A stretch of DNA of 46,395 bases from Thiotrichales bacterium (GTDB lineage: Bacteria > Pseudomonadota > Gammaproteobacteria > Thiomicrospirales > Thiomicrospiraceae), in the NCBI GenBank assembly GCA_016936535.1, contig JAFGXP010000015.1, forward strand, positions 1 to 46,395. The letters are read 5' to 3'. The notes beneath the pieces are model-generated. The model ran no database searches. It was not told the origin of the DNA and worked only from the letters and a program-made list of their open reading frames with translations. The first letter of the stretch is position 1. Each line of letters opens with the position of its first letter. The translations under genes were made by a program, and so were the position numbers. Below, piece by piece: positions 16,472 to 28,504 of this stretch.

Positions 16472-17365
16472 ATGACAAACGCACGCCTCGTCAAACTGGC
16501 GGCACTTGCCTCAGTAAGTGTCGCCAGTCTGTTATTAATACTAAAGTTTTATGCATGGGTACAAACCGATTCCGTCAGTATCTTGGCTTCTTTACTTGAC
16601 TCTGCCTTTGACATTATTGCCTCATTAATGATTATGCTCGCGGTTTATATCGCACAAATTCCCGCCGATAAAGAACATCGTTTTGGACACGGCAAAGCGG
16701 AACCCTTAGCCGCACTGGCACAGAGTGTTTTTATTGCAGGCTCGGCGCTTTATCTGATTTTATATTCTCTAGAACGGATTTGGCGCGATGCTGAAGTCGA
16801 AAAAGTGACGATTGGTTTAAGCGTGATGATTCTGTCGTTAGCGCTGACCTTAATGCTGGTGTTATTTCAGCGTTATGTGGTGCGAAAAACCGAATCAACC
16901 GCCATCGCTGCCGATGCATTACATTACTGGTCTGACGTTTTAGCGACCACGCTGGTGATCATCAGTTTAATTTTTAGCCATTTGAACTGGGCCGACCCAC
17001 TTCTCGCGATTCTGATTGCCCTCTGGATTCTGCGCAGTGCTTATCAAATTGCCAAGGACGCGATTAACCAATTGCTCGACCGCGAACTGCCGCAAGCCAT
17101 GCGCCACGAAATCAGCACAATCATTCTCAATAGCGCCAATGTACTCGGATTTAATGACTTACGAACCTACCAATCAGGGCCCAATCGCTTTGTGCAATTT
17201 GATTTAGAGCTGGATGACCATCTCACTCTACTCCAAGCACACGATATTGCCGAACAGGTTACGGCCCGTTTAAAACAACGTTTTGATAACCTAGATGTAA
17301 TTGTCCACCAAGAACCGGTTAGCCTAAAGCATGATGACAGCCACCATACCTGGGGCATGAACTAA
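16472..17365 (+). CDS. Cation diffusion facilitator, FieF/YiiP-like
   Basis: A 297-residue proton-coupled divalent metal exporter (zinc, iron or similar) of the CDF family. Six membrane helices occupy about residues 8-205. Metal-site residues match FieF: Asp43 and Asp47 in SLLDSAFD, the loop HRFGHGKAEPLAALAQS, and His151/Asp155 in ADALHYWSD. A cytoplasmic metallochaperone-like domain with HHT and late His residues follows. It sits between dnaN and recF, an unusual place for a metal exporter, and ends five bases before recF, so recF is likely translated from a shared transcript. An AGGATAGG ribosome site lies upstream, somewhat distant. Confidence 0.93.
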   Translation: MTNARLVKLAALASVSVASLLLILKFYAWVQTDSVSILASLLDSAFDIIASLMIMLAVYIAQIPADKEHRFGHGKAEPLAALAQSVFIAGSALYLILYSLERIWRDAEVEKVTIGLSVMILSLALTLMLVLFQRYVVRKTESTAIAADALHYWSDVLATTLVIISLIFSHLNWADPLLAILIALWILRSAYQIAKDAINQLLDRELPQAMRHEISTIILNSANVLGFNDLRTYQSGPNRFVQFDLELDDHLTLLQAHDIAEQVTARLKQRFDNLDVIVHQEPVSLKHDDSHHTWGMN

Positions 17366-17370
17366 CGCAG

Positions 17371-18495
17371 ATGGCCCACATCAAACGCCTGCACTTTCAA
17401 CATTTTCGCAATGCGGAACAACTCCGTTGTGAACTGGGTACAGGCCTCAACCTCTTTATTGGCGATAATGCCGCAGGAAAAACCTCTGTGCTGGAAGCGC
17501 TGTGGTTTTTGGCCACTGGCCGCTCATTTCGCAACGCACAAATTGGCCAGTTGATTCAGCACTCGCATCCACAAACAACTTTATTTATTGAACTCCACAG
17601 CCAGCGCCAGCCGCTGAATCCGCTTCGAATTGGCGTTCAGCGTCAGGCTCAGCATAACCTTATGCGCCTCAACGGCGAAAATGTCCGAGCGCACAGTGAA
17701 ATTGCCCAACATCTGCCGCTACAATTGCTTACCCCAGAAAGTCACCGTTTGCTTGAAGAGGGCCCAAACGCCCGTCGGCAATTTATGGATTGGGGTTGCT
17801 TTTACCAGTTTGCCGATTTCATTCAGCTCTGGCGTCAGCAAAAACGCCTGCTCAAACAGCGTAATCAAGCTCTTAAACAACGCCTACCGGCTCAACAAAT
17901 TCAACTGTGGGATGCGCCCTTGGTAGAGAGTGCCATTCAAATTGATCAGATGCGCCGTCATTACCTTGAAGGGCTAACCCCTTTGTTACAAGATTATTGT
18001 CAGACCCTAATGCCCGAATTAAGCGAATCGGTGGTGTGTCACTATCGAGCGGGTTGGCCAAAAGGCAATGACGATCTACTTGGTCTTTTCAAAGATAACT
18101 TAGGACGCGATTTGGCCCTGGGTCATACCCAATATGGCGCGCATCGTGCCGATATTCGTTTTCGTTTTGGGGGACAGGAAGCCATGCAAAAGCTCTCACG
18201 CGGACAGCAGAAACTTTTCGTTTGTGCATTGCTGCTTGCTCAAGCGAAATTGCACCAAAATCTGACCGAAGAACCGGCCATCATGCTGATTGATGATCTC
18301 CCCGCCGAGCTGGATGCCACGCATCGCCACACACTCTTAAAACTGCTGGCTGAATTGAACATCCAACATATCGTCACCAGTACCGCACTCAATCTTATTC
18401 CCCTTATTCATCCAAGCTCAATAAAAGCCTGGAAAATTGAGCAGGGCGTTTTACAAGCGCTGAACTTGGAAAAAAGCACCTCGCCTGAAATTTAG
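17371..18495 (+). CDS. recF: DNA recombination/repair protein RecF
   Basis: The 374-residue SMC-like ATPase that, with RecO and RecR, loads RecA at single-strand gaps and stalled forks. It shows FRNAEQL near the start, Walker A GDNAAGKTSVLEAL at about residues 31-44, an ABC-type signature LSRGQQKLFVCALL at about 275, and Walker B IMLIDDLPAELD. No strong ribosome site precedes the ATG. It starts five bases after the CDF stop, suggesting coupling. Confidence 0.97.
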   Translation: MAHIKRLHFQHFRNAEQLRCELGTGLNLFIGDNAAGKTSVLEALWFLATGRSFRNAQIGQLIQHSHPQTTLFIELHSQRQPLNPLRIGVQRQAQHNLMRLNGENVRAHSEIAQHLPLQLLTPESHRLLEEGPNARRQFMDWGCFYQFADFIQLWRQQKRLLKQRNQALKQRLPAQQIQLWDAPLVESAIQIDQMRRHYLEGLTPLLQDYCQTLMPELSESVVCHYRAGWPKGNDDLLGLFKDNLGRDLALGHTQYGAHRADIRFRFGGQEAMQKLSRGQQKLFVCALLLAQAKLHQNLTEEPAIMLIDDLPAELDATHRHTLLKLLAELNIQHIVTSTALNLIPLIHPSSIKAWKIEQGVLQALNLEKSTSPEI

Positions 18496-18498
18496 AAA

Positions 18499-18540
18499 GT
18501 GTCGATAAGAAGGCAGTTTTCAATCGACACAATCAATGCC
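18499..18540. other. Inverted repeat after recF
   Basis: GTGTCGAT (18499-18506) and its exact complement ATCGACAC (18533-18540) flank 26 bases. No T-tract follows on the plus strand. It lies just beyond the recF stop, between recF and the small membrane protein. Confidence 0.4.
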
Positions 18541-18623
18541 AAAATGCGTGCCATAAAGGCAGAATATAAGTGCTTTACTGCTTTTGCCATTATCTTGTCC
18601 CACTTTTCACTTTGAGGTTCGCC

Positions 18624-18998
18624 ATGAACGATATTACCGATTACCTACCCGCGTCGCCCAATACTCCCCCTGTTTCAAGCACCGTACCGACATTAATTTA
18701 TATTCTCTATTTACTAAATCTATTAGTGCCTTTTACCAGCTTAATTGGCCTTATCCTCGCTTATGTCAATAAAGGCGATGGGAATTACCTAGATAGCCAC
18801 TATCGTTTTCAGATTCGTACCTTTTGGATTGGGCTACTGATTGGCTTAATTGGGGCGGTTATGACATTGATTATGATTGGCTGGCTGGTTCTCGGATTAC
18901 TGGTGATTTGGCTAATTATTCGTTGCGCCATCGGCCTGAAATACCTTGGCCGCCGCAGTGCTATCCCCAATCCAGCCAGCTGGGGTTTTGGTAACTAA
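18624..18998 (+). CDS. DUF4870-like small membrane protein
   Basis: A 124-residue membrane protein resembling the DUF4870/YrhK-type small integral proteins often annotated only as 'membrane protein'. I start it at ATG 18624, preceded by GAGG; the frame extends upstream to 18570 without support. Two or three hydrophobic helices (about 23-45 and 65-105) flank the family-typical LDSHYRFQIRTFWIG segment. It has no known biochemical role and is probably transcribed with, or just after, recF. Confidence 0.75.
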   Translation: MNDITDYLPASPNTPPVSSTVPTLIYILYLLNLLVPFTSLIGLILAYVNKGDGNYLDSHYRFQIRTFWIGLLIGLIGAVMTLIMIGWLVLGLLVIWLIIRCAIGLKYLGRRSAIPNPASWGFGN

Positions 18999-19093
18999 GA
19001 AAACAACGTCCGCTTAAAAACCCTTTGATTGGCCTCTAGCCAAAGCCCTGCTGCTCTTGACTAGGGGAATCCCCTTTACGCCTCAAAACATGC

Positions 19094-19099
19094 TAGAAT
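19094..19099 (+). promoter_or_regulatory. Possible extended -10 element for gyrB
   Basis: TGC precedes TAGAAT, matching the extended -10 pattern TGnTAnnAT. It lies 47 bases upstream of the gyrB start. No good -35 hexamer is present at the usual distance. A small hairpin AGGGG-AAT-CCCCT (19063-19075) lies just upstream. Confidence 0.4.
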
Positions 19100-19134
19100 G
19101 CACGATAATTTTTGCATTAAAAATCTTACAATAA

Positions 19135-21576
<2,442 letters not shown>

Positions 21577-21620
21577 AGAAAACAACCCAAAAACTGCGTA
21601 ACTCGTCAAAAATTATTTTT

Positions 21621-21661
21621 TTGAAAATGCGCTACTTTTAGTTTCTAATATCGACCATTAG
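21621..21661 (+). promoter_or_regulatory. Candidate prk promoter with LysR-type inverted repeat
   Basis: TTGAAA (21621-21626) and TCTAAT (21644-21649) are 17 bases apart. An inverted repeat CTAAT-N7-ATTAG (21645-21649 and 21657-21661) overlaps the -10 and resembles the dyads bound by LysR-type regulators such as CbbR. About 85 bases separate it from the prk start. CbbR binding is inference; no cbbR gene is in the window. Confidence 0.35.
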
Positions 21662-21746
21662 TCGAACAGACCGTATTGTAAAAGTGAAAAGCACTCATCT
21701 GTCAGCCTTGTGTTGGCCGATGATTTTGTCAATTTAGGAGACATGA

Positions 21747-22691
21747 ATGTCAGTAGAACATCCAATTGTTACGGTTACCGGTTCTTCCGGCGCCGGTACG
21801 TCTTTTGTGAAGCGCGCGGTTGAGAAAATCTTTGCTCGTGAAAATTTGAATGTGGCCATTGTGGAAGGCGATAGCTACCACAAATATAGCCGTATGGAAA
21901 TGAAGCAAAAGGTTGCAGAATCCAAAGAAAAGGGTGGCCCAGTGCTGACTCACTTCTCTGAAAACGCCAACCTGTTTGATGAACTTGAAGCACTGTTCAA
22001 AGAATACAAAGAGAGTGCAACCGGTAAACGTCGCTACTACATTCACTCTGACGACGAAGCCGCCGAACACAATGCTCGTTTAGGCCGTAACGATCTGAAA
22101 TCTGGTGAATTTACCCCTTGGGAAGCCATTCCAGAAAACACAGATGTACTGTTCTACGAAGGTTTGCACGGTATGGTCAAGCGTAAAGATCATGGTCCTG
22201 AAGAAGGCAAGCATGATGTTTCTCAATACGTTGACTTAGGGATTGGCGTTGCACCTTGCGTTAACATTGAATGGATGCAGAAAATCTACCGTGATACTGC
22301 CGAGCGTCCTTATTCTGTACAACAGGTTCGTGATGTTATTCTTGAGCGTATGCCAGACTACATCGAGACCATCGTGCCGCAGTTTCACCGCACCCATATT
22401 AATTTCCACCGCGTACCATTAATTGATACTTCAGATCCGTTTTCAACCATGTCGCCGGATGCACCAATGGGCCCAGCTCCAGAAGATTCATTAATCATTT
22501 GCCATGTTCGCCATCAAGACATTGATTTAGAAGCGATCAAACAGCAAATTCCAGGGGCTTTCTTGCAAAACAACGAAACCTTGGTATGTGGTGGTCAACA
22601 CATGATTCAAGCGATGGATCTGATGATGACTCCCATCATTCAGAACCTGATTGCGAAAAAACGTGCAGCGGTTGCGGCTCTAGCCCAATAA
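21747..22691 (+). CDS. prk: Phosphoribulokinase (class I)
   Basis: The 314-residue Calvin-Benson enzyme that phosphorylates ribulose 5-phosphate with ATP to give the RuBisCO substrate ribulose 1,5-bisphosphate. It has P-loop TGSSGAGTS (about 11-19), EGDSYHKYSRMEMK, and the Asp/His-rich segment FYEGLHGMVKRK with the downstream APCVNIEWMQKIYRD typical of the bacterial octameric class I enzyme. The strong AGGAG and ATG are right. It stands alone: no RuBisCO, CbbR or other cbb gene is near, and a strong terminator follows. It is the main evidence that the organism fixes CO2. Confidence 0.97.
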   Translation: MSVEHPIVTVTGSSGAGTSFVKRAVEKIFARENLNVAIVEGDSYHKYSRMEMKQKVAESKEKGGPVLTHFSENANLFDELEALFKEYKESATGKRRYYIHSDDEAAEHNARLGRNDLKSGEFTPWEAIPENTDVLFYEGLHGMVKRKDHGPEEGKHDVSQYVDLGIGVAPCVNIEWMQKIYRDTAERPYSVQQVRDVILERMPDYIETIVPQFHRTHINFHRVPLIDTSDPFSTMSPDAPMGPAPEDSLIICHVRHQDIDLEAIKQQIPGAFLQNNETLVCGGQHMIQAMDLMMTPIIQNLIAKKRAAVAALAQ

Positions 22692-22724
22692 TTCTCGTTT
22701 GTCAAAATCACGCTTTTTTCTTAA

Positions 22725-22763
22725 CCCGTATAAGATTTTCTTATGAGTCTTATGCGGGTTTTT
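22725..22763 (+). terminator. Rho-independent terminator after prk
   Basis: CCCGTATAAGA (22725-22735) pairs with TCTTATGCGGG (22748-22758), with one G-T wobble, and is followed by TTTTT. It lies 34 bases after the prk stop. Confidence 0.9.
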
Positions 22764-22982
22764 CGTTTCTAGCGCAGCAAAAATACCCTTTTCCAGCTAA
22801 GATTTCCGTCCTTCAAATCACCAATCTCTTTGCTGAATTTTTTCTGGCAAATCTGGATCCTAAAGGGGGATTTCTGAGACAGATAGCCTTTGTTGGCATC
22901 GCTTAAAACAGAGTACCTTATTGACTTAATTGAAACTTTTGGTACCTTTAGCGATTAAATATTTTAATCTGGAATTCCGCGC

Positions 22983-25793
22983 ATGAATTTACTGGCCTTT
23001 AACCTCCCGATCGTTGCTCTGCTGCCCTTTTTGGCTGCAGCCTTGGCGGCTTATGCGGCTAAATTTCATCGCTATGCGGCCGCCTGGGTCAGTGCTTTTG
23101 CAACGCTTGTGGCTCTGGGATTACTGGTACCGTCAATAGGGCAAGTGTTTGAAGGACAAACGCTCATTCAAAGCTGGACTTGGCTCGACCAAGCAGGTTT
23201 GCAGTTTTCTTTCCGACTGGACGGTTTAGCAACCCTTTTTGCGTTGCTGATTTTAGGCATCGGTTTGCTGGTTATTCTCTACGCTCGTTGGTATTTGTCG
23301 GCAAACGACAGTATGGGGCGCTTTTTTGCCTATTTAATGATGTTTATGGGTTCAATGCTCGGCATCGTACTCTCGGAAAACCTGATTCAGTTAGTGGTCT
23401 TCTGGGAATTGACATCGATTACCTCTTTCTTGCTGATCAGTTACTGGCAGCACCGTAAAGATGCGCGCGAAGGCGCACGTATGGCCTTAGCCATTACGGG
23501 TGCAGGTGGCTTGGCTTTATTAGCGGGCGTCCTATTATTAGGGCATATTGTCGGCAGCTATCAACTCAGCGATGTTTTGGCCAGCGGCGAACTCATCCGT
23601 AATCATCCCCTGTATTTACCCACCCTAGTGTTGATTCTGTTGGCGGTTTTTACCAAATCGGCGCAGTTTCCGTTTCACTTTTGGCTGCCCCATGCAATGG
23701 CTGCCCCAACACCGGTTTCAGCCTATTTGCACTCCGCTACCATGGTCAAAGCCGGTATCTTTCTGTTGGCTCGCTTTTTTCCGGCACTCTCCGGTACTGA
23801 TGCTTGGATGTGGCTGGTTGGCGGCGCGGGCATGGCTACGCTGTTGATTGGCGCTTATACCGCCTTGTTCAAACACGATCTTAAGGGATTACTGGCGTAT
23901 TCAACCATCAGCCATTTGGGTCTGATTACCCTACTTTTTGGCTTTGGCAGTCAGTTTGCAGTGGTCGCGGCGATTTTTCATATCATTAACCATGCCACCT
24001 TTAAAGCTTCTCTATTTATGGTGGCAGGAATTATTGATCACGAAACCGGTACGCGTGATATGCGCAAACTCAACGGCTTAATCAAATACATGCCTCATAC
24101 CGCGGCCCTGGCGATTATTGCTTCTTTGGCCATGGCGGGGGTCCCTTTGCTGAATGGGTTCTTAAGTAAAGAGATGTTCTTTACTGAAGCCGTCAGCATC
24201 TCGCAAGGCAGCGCATTGGCTTGGATTATTCCCGCCTTAGTAACGCTGGCCGGGATTTTCTCCGTTGCTTACTCGTTACGCTTTGTCCACGATGTGTTTT
24301 TTAATGGCGAACCTGTTGATCTTCCTCGTACACCGCATGAACCGCCTAGAATGATGAAAATTCCAGTCGATCTATTGGTCATTCTCTGCTTGGCGGTTGG
24401 TATTTTACCGATGTTTACGGTTGCCCCAATTCTCGATTTAGCAGCGAGTGCCAGCTTACAAGCTCCCACCCCAGAATACAGTTTGGCGTTATGGCACGGC
24501 TTTAACCTGCCACTGATGATGAGTATTGTGGCTTTGGGCCTAGGCGCTTTACTCTACTTCAACCGTAAAGGCCTGATTGCCGCTTATGAACGCCATCAAC
24601 ACATTGATGCTAAGCACTATTTCCAAAGCGGACTGCATGGCTTGATTTGGGCTGCCGAATGGGTAAGCACTCGCTTTGATAAAAGCTCGCTGCAGAATGC
24701 CGCGGCTTGGACTCTGTTTGCCAGTCTGTTACTGAGTGCATATGGGTTTATGCAATTTAGCAGCCCCCTCTTTGGCCAACGGCCACTTATGGCGGTGGAT
24801 GCGGTGAGTATGGCTGCTGCGGCAGTCTTAATTTTTGCCAGCCTCTTTACCCTTATCTGGCATCGACACCGTTTACAAAGTTTGATGATGATTGGGGTTG
24901 TCGGTCTGATTACTTCCTTGGCTTTTGTAAAATTTTCTGCGCCCGATTTGGCACTGACACAACTTTCTGTTGAGGTGGTGACCATTGTGCTGCTGCTCTT
25001 AGCCTTATACTTCTTGCCACAAACCACACCAAAAGAAACGGGGGTTTCCCGCTTAGCACGCGACGCACTGCTTGCGATTGCCTCTGGGGTTGGGGTCTTT
25101 TTGTTTACGATGATGGTCTTAAGTCGCGAGTTCTCCACCATTTCTGATTTCTTCTTGGCTAACAGTGTCCCAGGCGGCGGGGGAACCAATGTGGTCAATG
25201 TGATTCTGGTCGATTTCCGTGGCTTTGACACACTTGGCGAAATCATCGTTTTAGCCTTGGCCGGTTTAGGCATCTTTGCGATGTTGCAAGGCTTACAACT
25301 TCAACCAACCCAACGTTTTCAGCTCACTAAAGAAGCACATCCACCGATTTTGCAAACCTTTAGCCGTTTGCTATTGCCACTGATGTTACTGGTCGCTGTG
25401 TTTATTTTCTTACGCGGTCACAATCTGCCTGGTGGCGGTTTTATTGCTGGCTTAATTGCCTCGGTCGCCTTGATTGTGGTGTATTTGGCCAATGGTATCG
25501 AGTGGACTCAGGCGCGCTTAAAAATCGATATGCATTTAGTGATTGGTTTGGGATTATTAATCGCGACCGCCACGGGTCTTGCGGCCATTTTAGTCGGTTA
25601 TCCATTCTTAACCTCAGCCTTTACCCACATTCATTGGCCAATTGTTGGCGACTTTGAACTGGCCAGTGCCATCGCTTTTGATTTGGGGGTGTTTTTGGTA
25701 GTAGTGGGCTCCAGCGTCTTAAGCCTCGTACAGCTCGGTAAACTCAGCCAGAGTAGTGATACCTCTCCCCGCCATTCTGAAGGAGCGAAATAA
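22983..25793 (+). CDS. mrpA: Mrp antiporter subunit A fused to subunit B (MrpA/MnhA-MrpB)
   Basis: A 936-residue integral membrane subunit of the multi-subunit Mrp (Mnh, Pha) sodium/proton antiporter, homologous to NuoL of complex I. The antiporter core (about 60-430) contains [15 protein letters not shown] and the His/Lys-rich channel segment [30 protein letters not shown] (abbreviated in the usual way as the PFHFWLP and [17 protein letters not shown] motifs). A DUF4040-type region follows at about 600-700. The C-terminal ~140 residues ([16 protein letters not shown] onward) are an MrpB domain, so no separate mrpB is needed: this is the fused A/B (group 2) arrangement. It leads a tight six-gene operon and starts with a modest ribosome site. 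Confidence 0.95.
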   Translation: MNLLAFNLPIVALLPFLAAALAAYAAKFHRYAAAWVSAFATLVALGLLVPSIGQVFEGQTLIQSWTWLDQAGLQFSFRLDGLATLFALLILGIGLLVILYARWYLSANDSMGRFFAYLMMFMGSMLGIVLSENLIQLVVFWELTSITSFLLISYWQHRKDAREGARMALAITGAGGLALLAGVLLLGHIVGSYQLSDVLASGELIRNHPLYLPTLVLILLAVFTKSAQFPFHFWLPHAMAAPTPVSAYLHSATMVKAGIFLLARFFPALSGTDAWMWLVGGAGMATLLIGAYTALFKHDLKGLLAYSTISHLGLITLLFGFGSQFAVVAAIFHIINHATFKASLFMVAGIIDHETGTRDMRKLNGLIKYMPHTAALAIIASLAMAGVPLLNGFLSKEMFFTEAVSISQGSALAWIIPALVTLAGIFSVAYSLRFVHDVFFNGEPVDLPRTPHEPPRMMKIPVDLLVILCLAVGILPMFTVAPILDLAASASLQAPTPEYSLALWHGFNLPLMMSIVALGLGALLYFNRKGLIAAYERHQHIDAKHYFQSGLHGLIWAAEWVSTRFDKSSLQNAAAWTLFASLLLSAYGFMQFSSPLFGQRPLMAVDAVSMAAAAVLIFASLFTLIWHRHRLQSLMMIGVVGLITSLAFVKFSAPDLALTQLSVEVVTIVLLLLALYFLPQTTPKETGVSRLARDALLAIASGVGVFLFTMMVLSREFSTISDFFLANSVPGGGGTNVVNVILVDFRGFDTLGEIIVLALAGLGIFAMLQGLQLQPTQRFQLTKEAHPPILQTFSRLLLPLMLLVAVFIFLRGHNLPGGGFIAGLIASVALIVVYLANGIEWTQARLKIDMHLVIGLGLLIATATGLAAILVGYPFLTSAFTHIHWPIVGDFELASAIAFDLGVFLVVVGSSVLSLVQLGKLSQSSDTSPRHSEGAK

Positions 25794-26191
25794 TGGAAAT
25801 TCTTTTTGCCTTGAGCATCGCGGTCATGACGGCTGCTGGGGTCTTTTTGACTTTGCGAGCTCGGACTTTTCCGGTCGTATTGGGTTTAAGTCTGTTGGCT
25901 TATGCGGTCAATCTGTTTTTGTTTGCCATGGGACGATTACAAGTCGGTCTGCCCTCCGTCATTAATCCGGTACAAGGCGGCTATTCAGACCCTTTGCCGC
26001 AAGCTCTGGTGTTAACCGCGATTGTCATTGCTTTTGGGATGACCGCTTTTTTGATTGTCTTGGCGTTAAAAGCCAAAGCGGAATTGGGCAATGATCATGT
26101 TGATGGACTTCATCAAGCCCAAGATGAAATGGCCGACCCTAATCCCTCACCGCGCGCGTCCTCTAAAGCCAAGCGAGAAATTCAATCATGA
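25793..26191 (+). CDS. mrpC: Mrp antiporter subunit C
   Basis: A 132-residue NuoK-like subunit with three hydrophobic helices in the first ~95 residues (FLTLRARTFPVVLGLSLLAYAVNLF and GGYSDPLPQALVLTAIVIAFGMTAF, motifs YSDPLPQALVLTAIVI). A hydrophilic tail of about 35 residues (AQDEMADPNPSPRASSK) extends beyond. Its ATG overlaps the stop codon of subunit A by one base, so translation is coupled. Confidence 0.95.
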   Translation: MEILFALSIAVMTAAGVFLTLRARTFPVVLGLSLLAYAVNLFLFAMGRLQVGLPSVINPVQGGYSDPLPQALVLTAIVIAFGMTAFLIVLALKAKAELGNDHVDGLHQAQDEMADPNPSPRASSKAKREIQS

Positions 26192-27726
26192 TGCACCTTC
26201 CTTTTTTACCCCTAATTCTGCCGCTGCTTGCTGGGATTTTAATCCTGTTGTTAAAACCTTTTGGATTGGCCGCACAGCGTTGGATCAGTTTCGTTTCCGT
26301 CTTGGTTTTGCTTGGTCTGAATCTTTGGTTATTGAATTTCAGCCTAGAGGTTAATCCGCAGATTTATGCTTTGGGGAACTGGCAAGCGCCTTTTGGCATT
26401 GTTCTCGTATTAGATCAACTGTCGGCTTTTATGCTGGTCATTACCGCTCTACTTGCCTCGGCGGCTCTGTGGTTTGCACTTCGGCAAAATACCGATCGTT
26501 TGGGAGCACACTTTCATGTACTGTTCCAAATCCAATTGTTTGGTATTAATGGCGCTTTTTTAACCGGTGATCTCTTTAACCTCTTTGTCTTTTTTGAAGT
26601 GCTGCTACTGGCCTCTTACGGTCTTTTACTGCATGGAGGCGGGCGCTTAAAAACCCGTGCAGGCTTACACTATGTCGCTATTAACTTAATTGGCTCAACG
26701 CTATTTTTGTTTGCAGTTGGCGCCCTCTATGGCATTTTAGGCACGCTTAACATGGCTGATTTGGCCGTTAGGATTGCCCAACTTCCCGCTTCAGAGCAGG
26801 GCGTTGTCGCCGCAGCGGGTTTAATGTTATTTGTCGTGTTTGCCATTAAAGCGGCTCTCTTTCCGGTGTATTTGTGGTTGCCAAACGCTTACAGCCAAAC
26901 CACTGCTGCTGTCGCGGCCTTATTTGCGATTATGACCAAAGTTGGTATCTATGCGATTCTGCGAGTGCATGGGCTCTTATTTGGCGAACAGGCCGGTGCT
27001 TTGGCGGGCATTCATCTTGACTGGCTACTCTGGCTCAGTTTAATCAGTATGCTGATGGCGGCATTGGGCGTTGTGGCGGCCAAAGCACTGCGTCAACAAA
27101 TTGCCTACTTGGTTTTGGCTTCGGTAGCGACTCTAATGGCTGCTATCGCCATCAATAGCCCAAATGCCTTAGCCGCAGGGCTCTTTTACCTGATTCACTC
27201 CACCTTTATTGCCGCTGGGCTCTTTCTATTGGCGCAATGGATTACCCAGGGACGCGGTGCCACCGCAGATCATTTCATTTCCGCCCCCGCCATGCCCAAA
27301 GCCATTTTGATTGGCTCGGTATTTGTTTTTGCCGCTCTAGCGATTAGTGGTATGCCGCCACTTTCTGGATTTATGGGCAAATTTTTGATTTTGCAGGCGG
27401 CCCTGCTCCATCCGCAAGCCGCTTGGATTTTCAGCGCAATTTTAGTATCAAGTTTATTGATCATAATTGCCTTAGCTCGCAGCGGCTCGCTGCTGTTTTA
27501 CAACGTACAACCGGCAGAATCTCGCGCCAGCGAACCCCAACCCTTGGCCGGAGCCAATGCGGTGTTGCTCTTATTGGCCAGTGGTCTGCTCCTCGTCATT
27601 TTTGCCCAACCGATCTTTGATTTAACAGAATTGATTGCCAATCAACTTTATCAACCCCAACTCTATTTGCGCACCGTGTTAGAGTTTGCCCCACTTGCCA
27701 ATCCCTATAAGGAGTTAGTGCCATGA
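26188..27726 (+). CDS. mrpD: Mrp antiporter subunit D
   Basis: A 512-residue NuoN/NuoM-like antiporter subunit, the second proton/cation-translocating channel of the complex. The family core is evident: NGAFLTGDLFNLFVFFEVLLLASYGLL, FPVYLWLPNAYSQTTAAVAALFAIMTKVG, and SGMPPLSGFMGKFLILQAAL (motifs GDLFNLFVFFE, WLPNAY, SGMPPLSGF). About 14 hydrophobic helices are expected. It starts at ATG 26188, overlapping the subunit C stop (ATGA); the next codon but one, ATG 26191, is an alternative. Confidence 0.95.
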   Translation: MMHLPFLPLILPLLAGILILLLKPFGLAAQRWISFVSVLVLLGLNLWLLNFSLEVNPQIYALGNWQAPFGIVLVLDQLSAFMLVITALLASAALWFALRQNTDRLGAHFHVLFQIQLFGINGAFLTGDLFNLFVFFEVLLLASYGLLLHGGGRLKTRAGLHYVAINLIGSTLFLFAVGALYGILGTLNMADLAVRIAQLPASEQGVVAAAGLMLFVVFAIKAALFPVYLWLPNAYSQTTAAVAALFAIMTKVGIYAILRVHGLLFGEQAGALAGIHLDWLLWLSLISMLMAALGVVAAKALRQQIAYLVLASVATLMAAIAINSPNALAAGLFYLIHSTFIAAGLFLLAQWITQGRGATADHFISAPAMPKAILIGSVFVFAALAISGMPPLSGFMGKFLILQAALLHPQAAWIFSAILVSSLLIIIALARSGSLLFYNVQPAESRASEPQPLAGANAVLLLLASGLLLVIFAQPIFDLTELIANQLYQPQLYLRTVLEFAPLANPYKELVP

Positions 27727-28232
27727 GTCAATTGCGCCGCGTTTGGCTACCGCATCCTTGGTTGAGCTTTACCTTATGGCTGGTTTGGCTGCTGCTCAAC
27801 AACACCATCAATCCTGGGCATATGCTGTTAGGCGCCATCTTGGCGATTCTGTTGCCAATCTTGACCCAATCCTTTTGGCCAGAATCGGTAAGCCTTGCTC
27901 GTCCTAAAGTATTGGCAAAGTTTCTTGGCGTGGTCTTATGGGATATTTTGGTTGCCAACCTCTTGGTTGCACGATTAATTCTGGGGAAAAAAGACCATCT
28001 GCAGCCGGCTTTTCTGAGCATTCCGCTCGAATTGGAATCGCCTTTAGCCATCAGCATTCTGGCCAACACCATTTGCTTAACGCCAGGGACGGTCAGTTGT
28101 GATCTCAGTGCCGATCAAAAAACCCTTCTGGTACATGCTTTGGACGCCAAACAACCGCAAGCGACCATTGATGAAATCAAACACCGTTATGAACGGCCAC
28201 TAAAAGAGATTTTTGAATCATGCTCGAACTAA
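27723..28232 (+). CDS. mrpE: Mrp antiporter subunit E
   Basis: A 169-residue membrane subunit of the Mrp complex. Hydrophobic helices fill the first half. The second half carries the MrpE signature LANTICLTPGTVSCDLSADQKTLLVHALD (motif TICLTPGT). Its ATG overlaps the subunit D stop by four bases, and it in turn overlaps subunit F by 13. Confidence 0.95.
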   Translation: MSQLRRVWLPHPWLSFTLWLVWLLLNNTINPGHMLLGAILAILLPILTQSFWPESVSLARPKVLAKFLGVVLWDILVANLLVARLILGKKDHLQPAFLSIPLELESPLAISILANTICLTPGTVSCDLSADQKTLLVHALDAKQPQATIDEIKHRYERPLKEIFESCSN

Positions 28233-28489
28233 GTCTGCAAATTGCATTATTGATTGTCGCCTTGGCCTCATTACTGAGTTTTTATCGCTTGTTTGTCGGC
28301 CCTGACTTACCCGATCGAATTCTGGCACTGGATACCTTGTATGTGAACACCATTGTGTTGCTTGTGATTGGTGGGATTTTGCTGCAAAGCGCGCTTTTCT
28401 TTGAAGCCGCTCTTTTGATTGCCGTTATGGGCTTTGTTGGCACGGTCGCGCTCAGTAAATACCTGCTGCGCGGTGACATTATGGAATAA
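28220..28489 (+). CDS. mrpF: Mrp antiporter subunit F
   Basis: An 89-residue protein with three hydrophobic helices. RLFVGPDLPDRILALDTL is the conserved MrpF motif, followed by ALFFEAALLIAVMGFVGTVALSKYLLRGDI (motif FEAALLIA). It overlaps the end of subunit E by 13 bases in another frame. It is required for complex assembly in other bacteria. Confidence 0.95.
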   Translation: MLELSLQIALLIVALASLLSFYRLFVGPDLPDRILALDTLYVNTIVLLVIGGILLQSALFFEAALLIAVMGFVGTVALSKYLLRGDIME

Positions 28490-28504
28490 ATTAAGGAACC
28501 GTCT

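Noticed and set aside
24617-25273. 218-residue open frame on the minus strand inside mrpA
   Set aside because: It is antisense to a clearly coding, conserved membrane protein gene, has low-complexity Lys/Thr/Ser composition and no recognisable domain or ribosome site.
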